This document shows, piece after piece, positions 16,006 to 23,908 of a stretch of DNA of 24,516 bases. This DNA comes from Arthrobacter sp. Its GTDB lineage: Bacteria > Actinomycetota > Actinomycetes > Actinomycetales > Micrococcaceae. The stretch lies in the NCBI GenBank assembly GCA_025464925.1, contig JAODMS010000076.1, positions 1-24,516 on the forward strand. Direction: 5' to 3'. Below the pieces are notes generated by a model. The model worked only from the letters and a program-made list of their open reading frames with translations. It ran no database searches and was not told the origin of the DNA. How positions within the stretch are numbered: position 1 is the first letter of the stretch; the number at the start of each line of letters is the position of its first letter. A program made the position numbers and the translations under genes.

Positions 16006-17607
16006 TTAGTAGGCGAAAGCCAGGACGTCGTCTTCCGGTTTACCGGACCCCCGGGGGCCCTCTTCCGGGGTCTGGTCCTCGTTCTCGTCTACCGGGGCGT
16101 GCGCGAGCTCCGGCATGGCCGAGGCCACCCCGCCGCGGATGTACTTGACCAGTAGCTTGACCTCGACCACCAGCAGCAGCGCATACACGGCGGTAAGCAC
16201 CAGGAGGGAAGCCAGCAGCTCGCCCGCGGACACTCCCGGGGAGACGGCGGCAGCGGTGAACAGAAAGACCTGGTCGATGCCGCTGGGATCCGGGTTCGGG
16301 GCGACGACGAAGGGCTGCCGGCCCATCTCCGTGAAGATCCAGCCGGCGGCGTTCGCGCCGAACGGGGCCAGGATGCCGAACACGGCAAGCCGCATGAGCC
16401 CGCGGGAGGCCGGGACGGTTCCGTTGCGGGTGAGCCAGAGGGCCGCGAGGGCCGCCAGCGCAGCCAGTCCGCCGAAGCCGATCATCATCCGGAAGCCCCA
16501 GTAGGTGACCTCCATGACCGGCACGTACTGGATCTCCTGGCCCGCCCGCTCCCCGTAGACGGGGTTGTCCGGCAGGTGCGTGCCGTAGTCGGCCTTGTAC
16601 TGGTCCAGAAGGCTGTTGACACCCTTGACCTCGGTGGTGAAGTCGCCCTTGGCCAGGAAGGACAGGATGCCGGGGACCTCGATCAGGGCTACGATGTCGT
16701 CGCAGTTCCTGGAGCCAAGGTTGCCGACGCTGAGGATGGAGAACCCTGTCGCTTCATGGCAGGCGGCCTCCGCGGCGGCCATTTTCATCGGTTGCTGTTC
16801 GAACATGAGCTTGCCCTGCAGGTCGCCGGTGAGGGCGGTGCCGGCGAAGGAGATCATGGCGACGACGGCGCCGATCCGAAGTGAGCGGATCCAGACGGCA
16901 TGGTCGGCCCGGTCCCGCCCCGGCACGGTGGACTCGCCGGGGAGGACCTTGCCGTCCGCCCCGACGGTGTCGATTCCGTCGTGGCGGCGGCGCCACAGGT
17001 GGTACCAGGCGATGCCGAGCAGGAAGGCGCCGGCCACGGCGAGGGCGCCGAAGAGGGTGTGCGGGAAGGCGACGAGCGCCGTGTTGTTGGTAAAGACCGC
17101 CCAGGCGTCCGTCATGACCGGCCGGCCGTCGATCATTTCGATGCCGACGGGGTGCTGCATCCAGCTGTTGGCCACGATGATGAAGTAGGCCGAAAAAACG
17201 GAGCCGACCACGGCAATCCAGAGGCAGGCGAGGTGGATGCCGGGCTTGAGCTGTTTCCAGCCGAAGATCCAGAGTCCCAGGAAGGTGGACTCCACAAAGA
17301 AGGCCAGAAGCGCCTCCATGGCCAGCGGCGCCCCGAACACGTCGCCGACGAACCGGCTGTATTCACTCCAGGCCATGCCGAACTGGAACTCCTGGACGAT
17401 GCCGGTGGCGACGCCCATGATGAAGTTGATCAGGAAGAGCTTGCCCCAGAACTTGGTCATCCGGAGATACTCCGGTTTGCCCGTACGGTGCCAGAGGGTC
17501 TGCATGACGGCGACGACGAGGCCAAGACCGATCGTGAGGGGCACCATCATGAAGTGGTAGACCGTGGTGATGCCGAATTGCCAGCGTGCGATTTCCAAGG
17601 CGTCCAA
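16006..17607 (-). CDS. cydA: cytochrome bd ubiquinol/menaquinol oxidase subunit I (CydA)
   Basis: A 533-aa haem-binding subunit of cytochrome bd. His18 (TVYHFMM), Glu98 and Glu106 match E. coli His19, Glu99 and Glu107, which serve haem b595/d. His183 (FPHTLFG) matches His186 of haem b558. The FRMMIGFG segment probably carries the b558 Met ligand, and GRQPF is the usual GRQPW-type motif. The quinol loop follows the GDLQGKLMFEQQPMKMAAAEA segment. The C-terminus has an extra acidic tail (DENEDQTPEEGP). The start is TTG 17607, supported by AGGGA five bases upstream; no ATG precedes the conserved ALEIARWQFG. It is first in the cydA-cydB-cydDC operon. Its promoter carries two BlaI-type inverted repeats. 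Confidence 0.96.
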   Translation of the reverse strand: MDALEIARWQFGITTVYHFMMVPLTIGLGLVVAVMQTLWHRTGKPEYLRMTKFWGKLFLINFIMGVATGIVQEFQFGMAWSEYSRFVGDVFGAPLAMEALLAFFVESTFLGLWIFGWKQLKPGIHLACLWIAVVGSVFSAYFIIVANSWMQHPVGIEMIDGRPVMTDAWAVFTNNTALVAFPHTLFGALAVAGAFLLGIAWYHLWRRRHDGIDTVGADGKVLPGESTVPGRDRADHAVWIRSLRIGAVVAMISFAGTALTGDLQGKLMFEQQPMKMAAAEAACHEATGFSILSVGNLGSRNCDDIVALIEVPGILSFLAKGDFTTEVKGVNSLLDQYKADYGTHLPDNPVYGERAGQEIQYVPVMEVTYWGFRMMIGFGGLAALAALAALWLTRNGTVPASRGLMRLAVFGILAPFGANAAGWIFTEMGRQPFVVAPNPDPSGIDQVFLFTAAAVSPGVSAGELLASLLVLTAVYALLLVVEVKLLVKYIRGGVASAMPELAHAPVDENEDQTPEEGPRGSGKPEDDVLAFAY

Positions 17608-17638
17608 GGCAGTCCCTACTTTTGGCTAGGATCCAACA

Positions 17639-17659
17639 TTTTCTACGTTACGTAGAAAA
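17639..17659. promoter_or_regulatory. operator O1: perfect inverted repeat over the cydA -10
   Basis: Ten-base arms, TTTTCTACGT and its exact reverse complement, flank a single central T (17649). The 17-bp core is TTCTACGTTACGTAGAA (17641-17657). It matches the TTCTAC-N5-GTAGAA form shared by O2 and O3 and has TAC/GTA half sites like BlaI/MecI-family operators. It covers the predicted cydA -10, so binding should block transcription. Confidence 0.75.
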
Positions 17660-17672
17660 GCTACTTCTACAA
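17645..17672 (-). promoter_or_regulatory. predicted cydA promoter
   Basis: On the minus strand -35 TTGTAG (17672-17667) and -10 TAACGT (17650-17645) are separated by 16 nt. They give a leader of about 30-35 bases with an AGGGA ribosome site before TTG 17607. The -35 falls in operator O2 and the -10 in operator O1. Confidence 0.5.
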
Positions 17673-17681
17673 AGTGTAGAA
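17665..17681. promoter_or_regulatory. operator O2: perfect inverted repeat over the cydA -35
   Basis: TTCTACAAAGTGTAGAA: 7-base arms with a 3-nt centre, the same 17-bp length and TTCTAC / GTAGAA ends as O1 and O3. Its centre is 24 bp from that of O1. It contains the predicted cydA -35, so two repressor dimers could sit side by side on this promoter. Confidence 0.75.
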
Positions 17682-17716
17682 CGAATTTCCGCTCCGCCGA
17701 AACCCACGCTTCTCCC

Positions 17717-17746
17717 CGGCGGCGCGGTGCCGGCACTGCGCCGCCG
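17717..17746. repeat. 30-bp near-perfect palindrome between the cyd and blaI promoters
   Basis: Arms 17717-17731 and 17732-17746 are reverse complements except for one G/T pair (17726/17737), which would be a G-U wobble in plus-strand RNA. The core is GTGCCGGCAC with GGCGGCGC / GCGCCGCC flanks. It lies outside both predicted promoters. It may be an insulating hairpin, a terminator against opposing transcripts or a separate protein site; the sequence alone does not decide. Confidence 0.7.
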
Positions 17747-17819
17747 AAGAACCCCTGCCGCACTGCCCGGGCGCCTGGAACGCCAGCCCGCGCTCCCCCG
17801 CCCTGCCGGAACGGCCTTG

Positions 17820-17836
17820 TTCTACCCCATGTAGAA
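17820..17836. promoter_or_regulatory. operator O3: inverted repeat at the blaI promoter
   Basis: TTCTACCCCATGTAGAA: 6-base perfect arms with a 5-nt centre, the same form as O1 and O2. It lies 98-114 bp upstream of the blaI start and overlaps the predicted -35, which suggests autoregulation. Confidence 0.72.
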
Positions 17837-17860
17837 AGAACGCGGGAAACGCGGTAAATT
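17832..17860 (+). promoter_or_regulatory. predicted blaI promoter
   Basis: -35 TAGAAA (17832-17837) and -10 TAAATT (17855-17860) have a 17-nt spacer, predicting a start near 17867 and a leader of about 67 nt. The -35 overlaps the right arm of operator O3. Confidence 0.5.
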
Positions 17861-17933
17861 AGTTCCTGAAGCAGTCATACGCCGCCCGGCAGCAGCATTC
17901 CTCCGGAACGGCCGGCAAAGAAGGATGTAAGGA

Positions 17934-18320
17934 ATGGCAAGTCTCGGTGAACTGGAACGGGCAGTGATGGATCTGCTCTGGGCAGGCCAAGAGGCCGCCA
18001 CCGCCAACACGCTGCGTGACCTCCTCGCGCAGAGCACCCGCCCGCAGGACGGCACCGCCGGGCATGAGGGCAAGGACCTGGCGGTCACTACCGTGCTCAC
18101 CGTGCTCTCCCGCCTTGAGCGGAAAGGCCTCGTCGAGCGCGAACGCGGCACCAGGCCGCACCGGTACCAGGCTGTCTCCAGCCGGGCGGACCACACCGCG
18201 GAGCTCATGCATGAGGTGCTCGGCTCAGCGCCGGACCGCGAAGCCGTGCTGGCGCGGTTCATTGGTTCCGTCACGGACACTGAAGCGGAAACTTTGCGCA
18301 AGCTCCTGGGCGGCAGCTAG
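17934..18320 (+). CDS. BlaI/MecI/CopY-family transcriptional repressor
   Basis: A 128-aa winged-helix repressor. LGELERAVMDLLWAGQEAATANTLRDLL is the family N-terminus, LAVTTVLTVLSRLERKGLVERERGTRPHRYQAV is the recognition helix and wing, and the C-terminal helices (about 85-125) form the dimerisation part. In the classical system a BlaR1 protease triggers cleavage of the repressor in this linker. ATG 17934 follows AAGGA (17921-17925) at eight bases. It is followed after 6 bp by an M56 protease, the usual BlaI-BlaR1 pairing, but no beta-lactamase gene is near. Matching inverted repeats at its own promoter and at the divergent cydA promoter suggest it represses both. The dedicated symbol is left blank because the target is probably not bla. 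Confidence 0.9.
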   Translation: MASLGELERAVMDLLWAGQEAATANTLRDLLAQSTRPQDGTAGHEGKDLAVTTVLTVLSRLERKGLVERERGTRPHRYQAVSSRADHTAELMHEVLGSAPDREAVLARFIGSVTDTEAETLRKLLGGS

Positions 18321-18326
18321 CGCCCG

Positions 18327-19316
18327 ATGTTCTGGACCTCATACTTTCTGGCGGTCCTGGCGATAGCACTGGCATGGCCGGTGCCTATCCTGCTTTCGCG
18401 TGCGCAGTGGCCGGCACGTTCGCCTTTCACGGCGATGCTGCTCTGGCAGACGATCGCGCTGGCCGGCGGCCTGTCCATGATCGGCGCGATGCTGGTCTAC
18501 GGGCTGGAGCCGATCGGAGACAACCTGCTGGCCGGACTGACGGCACTGGCCGGAATGGCCTTCCATGACGCTCCCACCACGGACCTGGGATTCTGGCACA
18601 TCTTTGCGCTGTCGGCCGCAGCGCTCCTGACGGCTCACCTCGTATTCACGCTGTTGCTGACCTACTTCAAGATCCAACGGCAACGACGGCGGCACCGGGA
18701 ACTGCTGGACCTGCTCGCATCCCCGTCCGCTGACGGCGCACGGACCATGGTGATCAACGTGGATTCCCCGGTGGCCTACTGCCTGCCCGGCGGCGCCCGG
18801 TCCGTGACGGTCCTTTCCGATGGGTTGATGGCGGCGCTTGAACCCGCGGAACTGCGTGCCGTGCTGATCCACGAGAATGCCCACCTCAGCCAGCGGCATC
18901 ATCTCCTGCTGTGGGCCTTTGCCGCCTGGCGCCAGGCGCTGCCGTGGCTCCCGACCACCCGGCTGGCGCAGGAAGCTGTCAGCTCCCTGATCGAGATGCT
19001 CGCCGATGATGTCGCGCTCAGGACTGAGAGCAGGTCCACGCTGATCAAGGCAATCGCCATCGTGGCAAGCGGTTCCCCGGGTGCTCCCGAAGGCCGGCTG
19101 GCGTTCGGCGACCCCGGTCTCTCCGAAATCGATCCGGGCCTTCCCGGTGCCACCGGAGGGGCCGGTTCCTCCCGCACCACGGCCTCCCGCGTCAGCCGCC
19201 TGCTCTCCCCGCAGCCTCCGCTTCCGGACGCGCTGCGCGCCGCCGTCCTTGCCGCCTGCCTCCTGCTGCTCGCACTGCCGACGGCGCTGCTCATTGTCCC
19301 GGGCCTGCTCGGCTGA
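18327..19316 (+). CDS. M56-family (BlaR1-like) membrane metallopeptidase
   Basis: A 329-aa membrane protease, probable signal transducer for the repressor upstream. Membrane segments are at about 3-24, 36-58, 88-113 and 301-325. The zinc site is HENAH (His182, Glu183, His186) with Glu223 in SLIEMLADD as the probable third ligand. The preceding VAYCLPGG...VTVLSDGL strands are typical of M56 and M48 proteases. Staphylococcal BlaR1 is about 585-600 aa with an extracellular penicillin-binding sensor domain. That domain is absent here, so the signal is probably not a covalently bound beta-lactam. ATG 18327 begins 6 bp after the blaI stop with only a weak GGGCGG site, so translation is probably coupled. 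Confidence 0.88.
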   Translation: MFWTSYFLAVLAIALAWPVPILLSRAQWPARSPFTAMLLWQTIALAGGLSMIGAMLVYGLEPIGDNLLAGLTALAGMAFHDAPTTDLGFWHIFALSAAALLTAHLVFTLLLTYFKIQRQRRRHRELLDLLASPSADGARTMVINVDSPVAYCLPGGARSVTVLSDGLMAALEPAELRAVLIHENAHLSQRHHLLLWAFAAWRQALPWLPTTRLAQEAVSSLIEMLADDVALRTESRSTLIKAIAIVASGSPGAPEGRLAFGDPGLSEIDPGLPGATGGAGSSRTTASRVSRLLSPQPPLPDALRAAVLAACLLLLALPTALLIVPGLLG

Positions 19317-19391
19317 ACCTGCCCCTGGATTTCCGGGCCGTCGAACGCACCACCCTGGAACGGGTCGTGCAAAAGCCGGGCCGCTCCGCCT

Positions 19392-19413
19392 GAACGGCCG
19401 AAGCGGCCGGTTC
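19392..19413. terminator. hairpin between the convergent M56 and M28 genes
   Basis: CGGCCG-AAG-CGGCCG with flanking GAA / TTC (one bulged G) gives a stem of about 9 bp. A wider GGCCGCT / AGCGGCC pairing (19379-19408) is possible as an alternative fold. It lies in the 119-bp gap between two convergent stops and could serve both strands. There is no U-tract. Confidence 0.5.
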
Positions 19414-19435
19414 CACCTGCTTGCCGACCAGGCGG

Positions 19436-20965
19436 TCACTTAGTCAGCTTGTTGGCCCTGTACTCGGCGTCCACAGTGCCGGAGCCCTGGGTCTTGTCGG
19501 TTCCGTTGGTCGCCGAGGCGGTCATCCCGAAGGTCAGCGTTGCGTGCGCGATCGCGTCGGCCATCTGCTCAAGCACCGTGGTGTTGACGTTGGCGAGGGT
19601 GTCGCAGGCTTGGTGGTAGCAGGCGTCATGTGCCGCACCCGCTGTGCCTCCGAAGATTGCCGCCTCTTCGGTTGTCTTGATGCCGTCCCCGCCGGTGAAC
19701 AAGCCGCCGGCCGGAATCCCGTTCTCAATGAAGCCGAAGTAGTCGGAGCGCCCGTCGAACACCGTCGGCGCTGTCGGCAGATTCTGGGACTTGAAGTAGC
19801 TCCGGAAGACCTTCTCGATGACGGCGGAGCCGTTGGGACCCTTCTCGCCGAACGCCGAGCCATCGCCGTCGTAGATGTACCGGACGTAATTCGGCGAGCC
19901 GACCATGTCGAAATTGAGGTTGATTGCGTGGTCCTTGATCTGGCGGGCCGAAAGTTGGGACACGTAGTGCCCCGAGCCGATGAGCCCGGCCTCTTCCCCG
20001 CCCCAGAAGGCGAAGCGGACCCTGTTGGCCGGTGTCTGGCCGGTCGCCTTCAGCTGGATGGCCGTCTCCAGGATGGCGGCCGTTCCGGTGCCGTTGTCGT
20101 TGATGCCGGGCCCCCCGTCCACGGAATCCAGGTGCGCGCCCACGACGACGGTGCGGTCCGCACGTCCGCGGGTATCCGCCAGGACGTTGAAGGACTCTAT
20201 CGGGGTGACGGTGCCGCTGACGGCAAGGTGCACGGTTACGCCGTTCAGCCCGGCGAGTTCGGCGCCGGTGTCGAAGCCGGTGCTGACCGCCGGGATAGCG
20301 GCCTGGGGTGTGCCGAGGGTCCCGCCGAACAGACCCATGCGGTCGCCGCCGATCACCAGGTTGCCCTGGTTAAATATGATGACACCGGCGGCACCGGCCG
20401 TGGCCGCATTGTCCGCCTTGACCCGGAAAGAGCAGGTGCCGCGCTGGATCAGGGCGATGTTGCCGGCCGTGAAGCGGGCGAAGTCAGCGGCCTCACAGCC
20501 GCTCGTGGACACCCGGTCGCCGCCCGCCAGGTTGATGTCCACGGTGGTCAAGGCGGCGGTGACAGTACCGGAACCGGAATAGGACAGGTCCAGGAAGCCG
20601 CCCGTGGCGTTGTAGGGATAGCCCCGCGGCGATGGCGACAGGCGCTCGAGCGAGGCCGAGACGGTGTCATAGCGGTCGTAGGAGAACGGCTGGCGCACCG
20701 GGGTGTAGCCGGCGGCCCGCAGCTTGCCTTCGATGTACTGGGCGGACGCCTCGTAGCCCGAAGTGCCGCCCGCGCGGTTGCCACCGTTGGCCTCCGCGAC
20801 GGATTGGAGCGCGTCCAGATGGTTCATGATGTTGCTTGCCGACACGGCAGCGCGCAGTGCGCCCGATTCCGTTCCGTTGCCAGCAAGGGCAGGCGGCGCA
20901 AAGCTGGCCGCCAGTCCGATTAAGGCGGCGATGGCCGCGCGGCGGATACTCCGGCTTTGCTTCAT
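19436..20965 (-). CDS. secreted M28-family aminopeptidase with PA domain
   Basis: A 509-aa exported zinc aminopeptidase resembling the Streptomyces griseus aminopeptidase. A signal peptide occupies residues 1-28 (IAALIGLAASFAPPALA). A protease-associated (PA) domain lies at about 130-250 (GNIALIQRGTCSFRVKADNAATAGAAGVIIFN). The peptidase domain (about 260-490) carries the zinc and catalytic residues: GAHLDSV (His), GINDNGTG (Asp bridging zinc), GGEEAGL (catalytic and ligand Glu), NFDMVGS (Asp) and CYHQACD (His). It releases N-terminal amino acids from peptides outside the cell. ATG 20965 is supported by AGGAGA five bases upstream. It appears monocistronic and converges on the M56 gene. Confidence 0.93.
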   Translation of the reverse strand: MKQSRSIRRAAIAALIGLAASFAPPALAGNGTESGALRAAVSASNIMNHLDALQSVAEANGGNRAGGTSGYEASAQYIEGKLRAAGYTPVRQPFSYDRYDTVSASLERLSPSPRGYPYNATGGFLDLSYSGSGTVTAALTTVDINLAGGDRVSTSGCEAADFARFTAGNIALIQRGTCSFRVKADNAATAGAAGVIIFNQGNLVIGGDRMGLFGGTLGTPQAAIPAVSTGFDTGAELAGLNGVTVHLAVSGTVTPIESFNVLADTRGRADRTVVVGAHLDSVDGGPGINDNGTGTAAILETAIQLKATGQTPANRVRFAFWGGEEAGLIGSGHYVSQLSARQIKDHAINLNFDMVGSPNYVRYIYDGDGSAFGEKGPNGSAVIEKVFRSYFKSQNLPTAPTVFDGRSDYFGFIENGIPAGGLFTGGDGIKTTEEAAIFGGTAGAAHDACYHQACDTLANVNTTVLEQMADAIAHATLTFGMTASATNGTDKTQGSGTVDAEYRANKLTK

Positions 20966-21127
20966 TGGAATCTCCTGGATTTCTGCTGCGGAATCCGGAT
21001 CCGGGCGCCATCGCCCAGCTCGGTGGGATGACGCTATCGGAAGCGCCTAGGGGCGGGATAGAGCTCTAATGCCCCAGCGCGGCAGCCGCGGCAGGAGGAA
21101 ATTCCGGGTGCGCCCCGTGCCTTACGG

Positions 21128-23236
21128 TCAGGCATCGATCCGCTCCCGGTCCAGGCTTGCGGCACCGGCGATTATGAAGTCCTTGCGAGGCGCAACGTCG
21201 GAGCCCATCAGCAGGTCGAAGGTCTCCTCGGCCTGCTTCGCATTCTCGATCCCGACCTTGCGCAGGGTGCGGTGCCGGGGGTCCATCGTGGTCTCTGCCA
21301 GCTGCTCCGCGTCCATCTCACCCAGGCCCTTGTACCGCTGGATCGGCTCCTTGTACCGCTTGCCCTCCTTGGCGAGCTTCGCCAGGAGGACGTGAAGTTC
21401 CGCCTCAGAGTAAGTGTAAATCATCTCGTTGGCCTTCTGGCCGGCGTTGACGACCTCCACCCGGTGCAGCGGCGGAACGGCGGCAAAGACCCGCCCCTCG
21501 TCGATCATCGGGCGCATGTAGCGGAAGAACAGGGTCAGGAGCAGGGTCCTGATGTGGGCGCCGTCGACGTCGGCGTCCGTCATGAGGATCACCTTGCCGT
21601 ACCGGGCGGCGCCGATGTCGAAACTCCGGCCCGAGCCGGCCCCCACCACCTGGATGAGGGCAGCACATTCGGTGTTGGACAGCATGTCCCCCACCGAGGC
21701 CTTCTGGACGTTCAGGATCTTGCCGCGGATCGGAAGCAGCGCCTGGAAGTCGGAGGAACGGGCCAGTTTGGCCGTGCCGAGGGCCGAGTCACCTTCCACG
21801 ATGAACAGTTCGGACCGGGCGGTGTCGTCGGTGCGGCAGTCGGCGAGCTTGGTGGGCATGGAGGAGGTCTCCAGCGCGTTCTTGCGACGCTGGGTTTCCT
21901 TGTGCACCCGGGCCGAGATGCGGGACTTCATTTCGCTGACGACTTTTTCCAGCAGCAAGGCGGACTGGGCCTTGTCGTTGCGGTTGGCCGAGGTCAGCTT
22001 GGCGTTGATTTCCCGCTCCACGACCTTCGCCACGATGGCGCGGACCGCGGAGGTGCCCAGGATTTCCTTGGTCTGGCCCTCGAACTGTGGCTCGGCCAGC
22101 CGGACAGTCAGCACCGCCGTGAGGCCGGCGAAGATGTCGTCCTTTTCAATCTTGTCGTTGCCGGCCTTGAGCTTACGGGCGTTCGTCTCCACGGCCTTGC
22201 GGAACGTCTTCAGCAGCGCCTGCTCGAAGCCGGACTGGTGGGTTCCGCCCTTGGGAGTGGAGATGATGTTGACGAAGCTGCGCACAGTGCTGTCGTAGCC
22301 GATTCCCCAGCGCAGCGCGACGTCGACCTCGCAGTCCCGCTCGACCTCGGCCAGCTGGCTGTGGCCCCTCTCGTCGAGGACCGGGACGGTTTCCTTGAAC
22401 TTGCCGGCGCCGTGCAGGCGCCAGACATCCGTGACCGCGGGGTCGGGGGCGAGAAAATCAACGAATTCGGAGAGGCCGCCGTCGTGGTGGAAGACCTCCT
22501 CATGCGGGCCGGACTCCCCCGGGCCGCCGGCGACCCTGCGTTCGTCCCGGACCGTCAGCTTCAGTCCGGGAACCAGGAACGAGGTCTGGCGGGCCCGCGC
22601 GGCGAGCTCGTCGTAGGAGAACTTGGCATCGGGCGTGAAGATCTGCCGGTCCGCCCAGTAGCGGATCCGGGTTCCGGTGACGCCGCGCTTGGCCTTGCCG
22701 ACCACGTCCAGTACGGAACCGTCGATGAAGGGCTCGAAGACCGACGCCGGGTCGGGCCGGGTGCCCGCGTCCTTGAAGCGGCCGGGTTCACCCCGGCGGA
22801 ACGACATCTTGTAGGTCTTGCCGCCCCGGTCCACTTCGACGTCCAGCCGGGCGGACAGGGCGTTCACCACGGACGCGCCGACCCCGTGCAGCCCGCCCGA
22901 GGCGGTGTAGGAGCCGCCGCCGAACTTGCCGCCGGCATGAAGTTTGGTGAAAACCACTTCGACGCCGGTCAGCCCGGTTTTCGGTTCGATGTCCACCGGG
23001 ACGCCACGGCCGTCGTCGTGGATCTCCACCGAGTTGTCCGCGTGCAGGATGATCTTGATGTCGTGGCCGAAGCCGGCCAGGGCCTCATCCACGGAGTTGT
23101 CGATGATCTCCCAGAGGCAGTGCATGAGTCCGCGGGAGTCCGTGGAGCCGATGTACATGCCCGGGCGTTTGCGGACGGCCTCAAGGCCTTCCAGCACAGA
23201 GAGATGCCGGGCGGTGTAATCAGAACTGGGTGCCAC
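21128..23236 (-). CDS. parE: DNA topoisomerase IV subunit B (ParE)
   Basis: A 702-aa ATPase subunit of type IIA topoisomerase, partner of ParC. The GHKL ATPase domain has EIIDNSVDEA (Glu43, Asn47), DDGRGVP (74-80) and GGLHGVGASVVNALS (114-128). A transducer domain follows. The TOPRIM domain has IVEGDSALGTAK (about 475-487) and DADVDGAHIRTLLL (about 551-564). RYKGLGEMDAEQLAETTMDP is near the C-terminus. EGDSALG instead of the more common EGDSAGG appears to be a lineage feature and not damage. The start is GTG 23236, with AAGGAG ten bases upstream. ParC at the far left of the window supports calling this ParE and not GyrB, although GyrB cannot be fully excluded by eye. It runs in the same direction as the sigma factor gene. 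Confidence 0.92.
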   Translation of the reverse strand: MAPSSDYTARHLSVLEGLEAVRKRPGMYIGSTDSRGLMHCLWEIIDNSVDEALAGFGHDIKIILHADNSVEIHDDGRGVPVDIEPKTGLTGVEVVFTKLHAGGKFGGGSYTASGGLHGVGASVVNALSARLDVEVDRGGKTYKMSFRRGEPGRFKDAGTRPDPASVFEPFIDGSVLDVVGKAKRGVTGTRIRYWADRQIFTPDAKFSYDELAARARQTSFLVPGLKLTVRDERRVAGGPGESGPHEEVFHHDGGLSEFVDFLAPDPAVTDVWRLHGAGKFKETVPVLDERGHSQLAEVERDCEVDVALRWGIGYDSTVRSFVNIISTPKGGTHQSGFEQALLKTFRKAVETNARKLKAGNDKIEKDDIFAGLTAVLTVRLAEPQFEGQTKEILGTSAVRAIVAKVVEREINAKLTSANRNDKAQSALLLEKVVSEMKSRISARVHKETQRRKNALETSSMPTKLADCRTDDTARSELFIVEGDSALGTAKLARSSDFQALLPIRGKILNVQKASVGDMLSNTECAALIQVVGAGSGRSFDIGAARYGKVILMTDADVDGAHIRTLLLTLFFRYMRPMIDEGRVFAAVPPLHRVEVVNAGQKANEMIYTYSEAELHVLLAKLAKEGKRYKEPIQRYKGLGEMDAEQLAETTMDPRHRTLRKVGIENAKQAEETFDLLMGSDVAPRKDFIIAGAASLDRERIDA

Positions 23237-23458
23237 TAGTCGTGAACTCCTTAGGGAACGGAAAAGTTAGAGCATTTAGGCGCTCTTCCTAGGTTAGTCG
23301 GACTGCCGCCCCGCAACGGTTTGCCACTCCCGCAGGCCTCCTCCCGCGGGCCCGTTATCGAGCCGTGATACGCGGACAGCGAAAGTGGACCATCCTGGCC
23401 ATGGGTTGGCCGCGAATGCTGGTTATATGGATGTATCGAACTACGAAGGAGGCCGAAC

Positions 23459-23680
23459 ATGACAACAGCAGTTGCGGACCGCACACTGACCACCGTGGAC
23501 CGGTGCGATCGTTGCGGAGCACAGGCATATGTCCGGGTTGTTCTCGGAGCCTCCGGCGGTGAGCTTCTTTTCTGCGGCCACCACGCACGCGCCGTAGAAC
23601 CGACACTCAGGCCGCTCAGCTCAGACTGGCACGATGAGACCGGCCGTCTCCACGAGAAGGCGCCGGTTCCGGTCGATTAG
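23459..23680 (+). CDS. DUF7455-like small zinc-ribbon protein
   Basis: A 73-aa protein conserved beside sigA and parE in many actinobacteria, function unknown. CDRCGAQAYVRV and LLFCGHHARAVEP supply a CxxC and a CxHH pair, consistent with one bound zinc ion. ATG 23459 has a strong AAGGAGG (23446-23452) six bases upstream. It is divergent from parE and followed by a textbook terminator at 23751-23788, so it is its own transcription unit. Confidence 0.88.
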   Translation: MTTAVADRTLTTVDRCDRCGAQAYVRVVLGASGGELLFCGHHARAVEPTLRPLSSDWHDETGRLHEKAPVPVD

Positions 23681-23750
23681 ACCGCTCGGTGTCAGCCCAG
23701 AGCCTGTGAACAAGGCGTCGAGCCTGACCTGACAAGAGCCTGAGACCAGA

Positions 23751-23788
23751 AACCAGGGCCCCTCCGTTCGGAGGGGCCCTGGTTTTTT
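23751..23788 (+). terminator. intrinsic terminator of the DUF7455-like gene
   Basis: A perfect 16-bp stem (AACCAGGGCCCCTCCG, 23751-23766, with its complement at 23769-23784) with a minimal TT loop, running into T6 (23783-23788). This is the only terminator in the window with a full U-tract, and it starts 70 bp after the stop codon. Confidence 0.93.
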
Positions 23789-23853
23789 GTCGTCCGCCGT
23801 GTGTCGCACTGCCCGTGCCTGAGCGCCCGCATCCGTGCACGGCGGCCGAAACG

Positions 23854-23894
23854 GCAGGGGCCACCGCCGGAAGAGATCCGGCGGTGGCCCCTGC
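23854..23894 (-). terminator. terminator of the primary sigma factor gene
   Basis: A perfect 17-bp stem (23854-23870 with 23878-23894) and a 7-nt loop AAGAGAT, 14 bp beyond the sigma factor stop. The minus strand continues CGTTTCGG, so the U-tract is short. It is symmetrical and lies back to back with the 23751-23788 terminator. Confidence 0.8.
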
Positions 23895-23908
23895 TGGAAG
23901 TGCCGTTC

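Noticed and set aside
17934..19316. BlaI-M56 pair as a beta-lactam resistance locus
   Set aside because: There is no beta-lactamase or penicillin-binding protein gene in the window, the M56 protein lacks the sensor domain, and the operators point to cydA.
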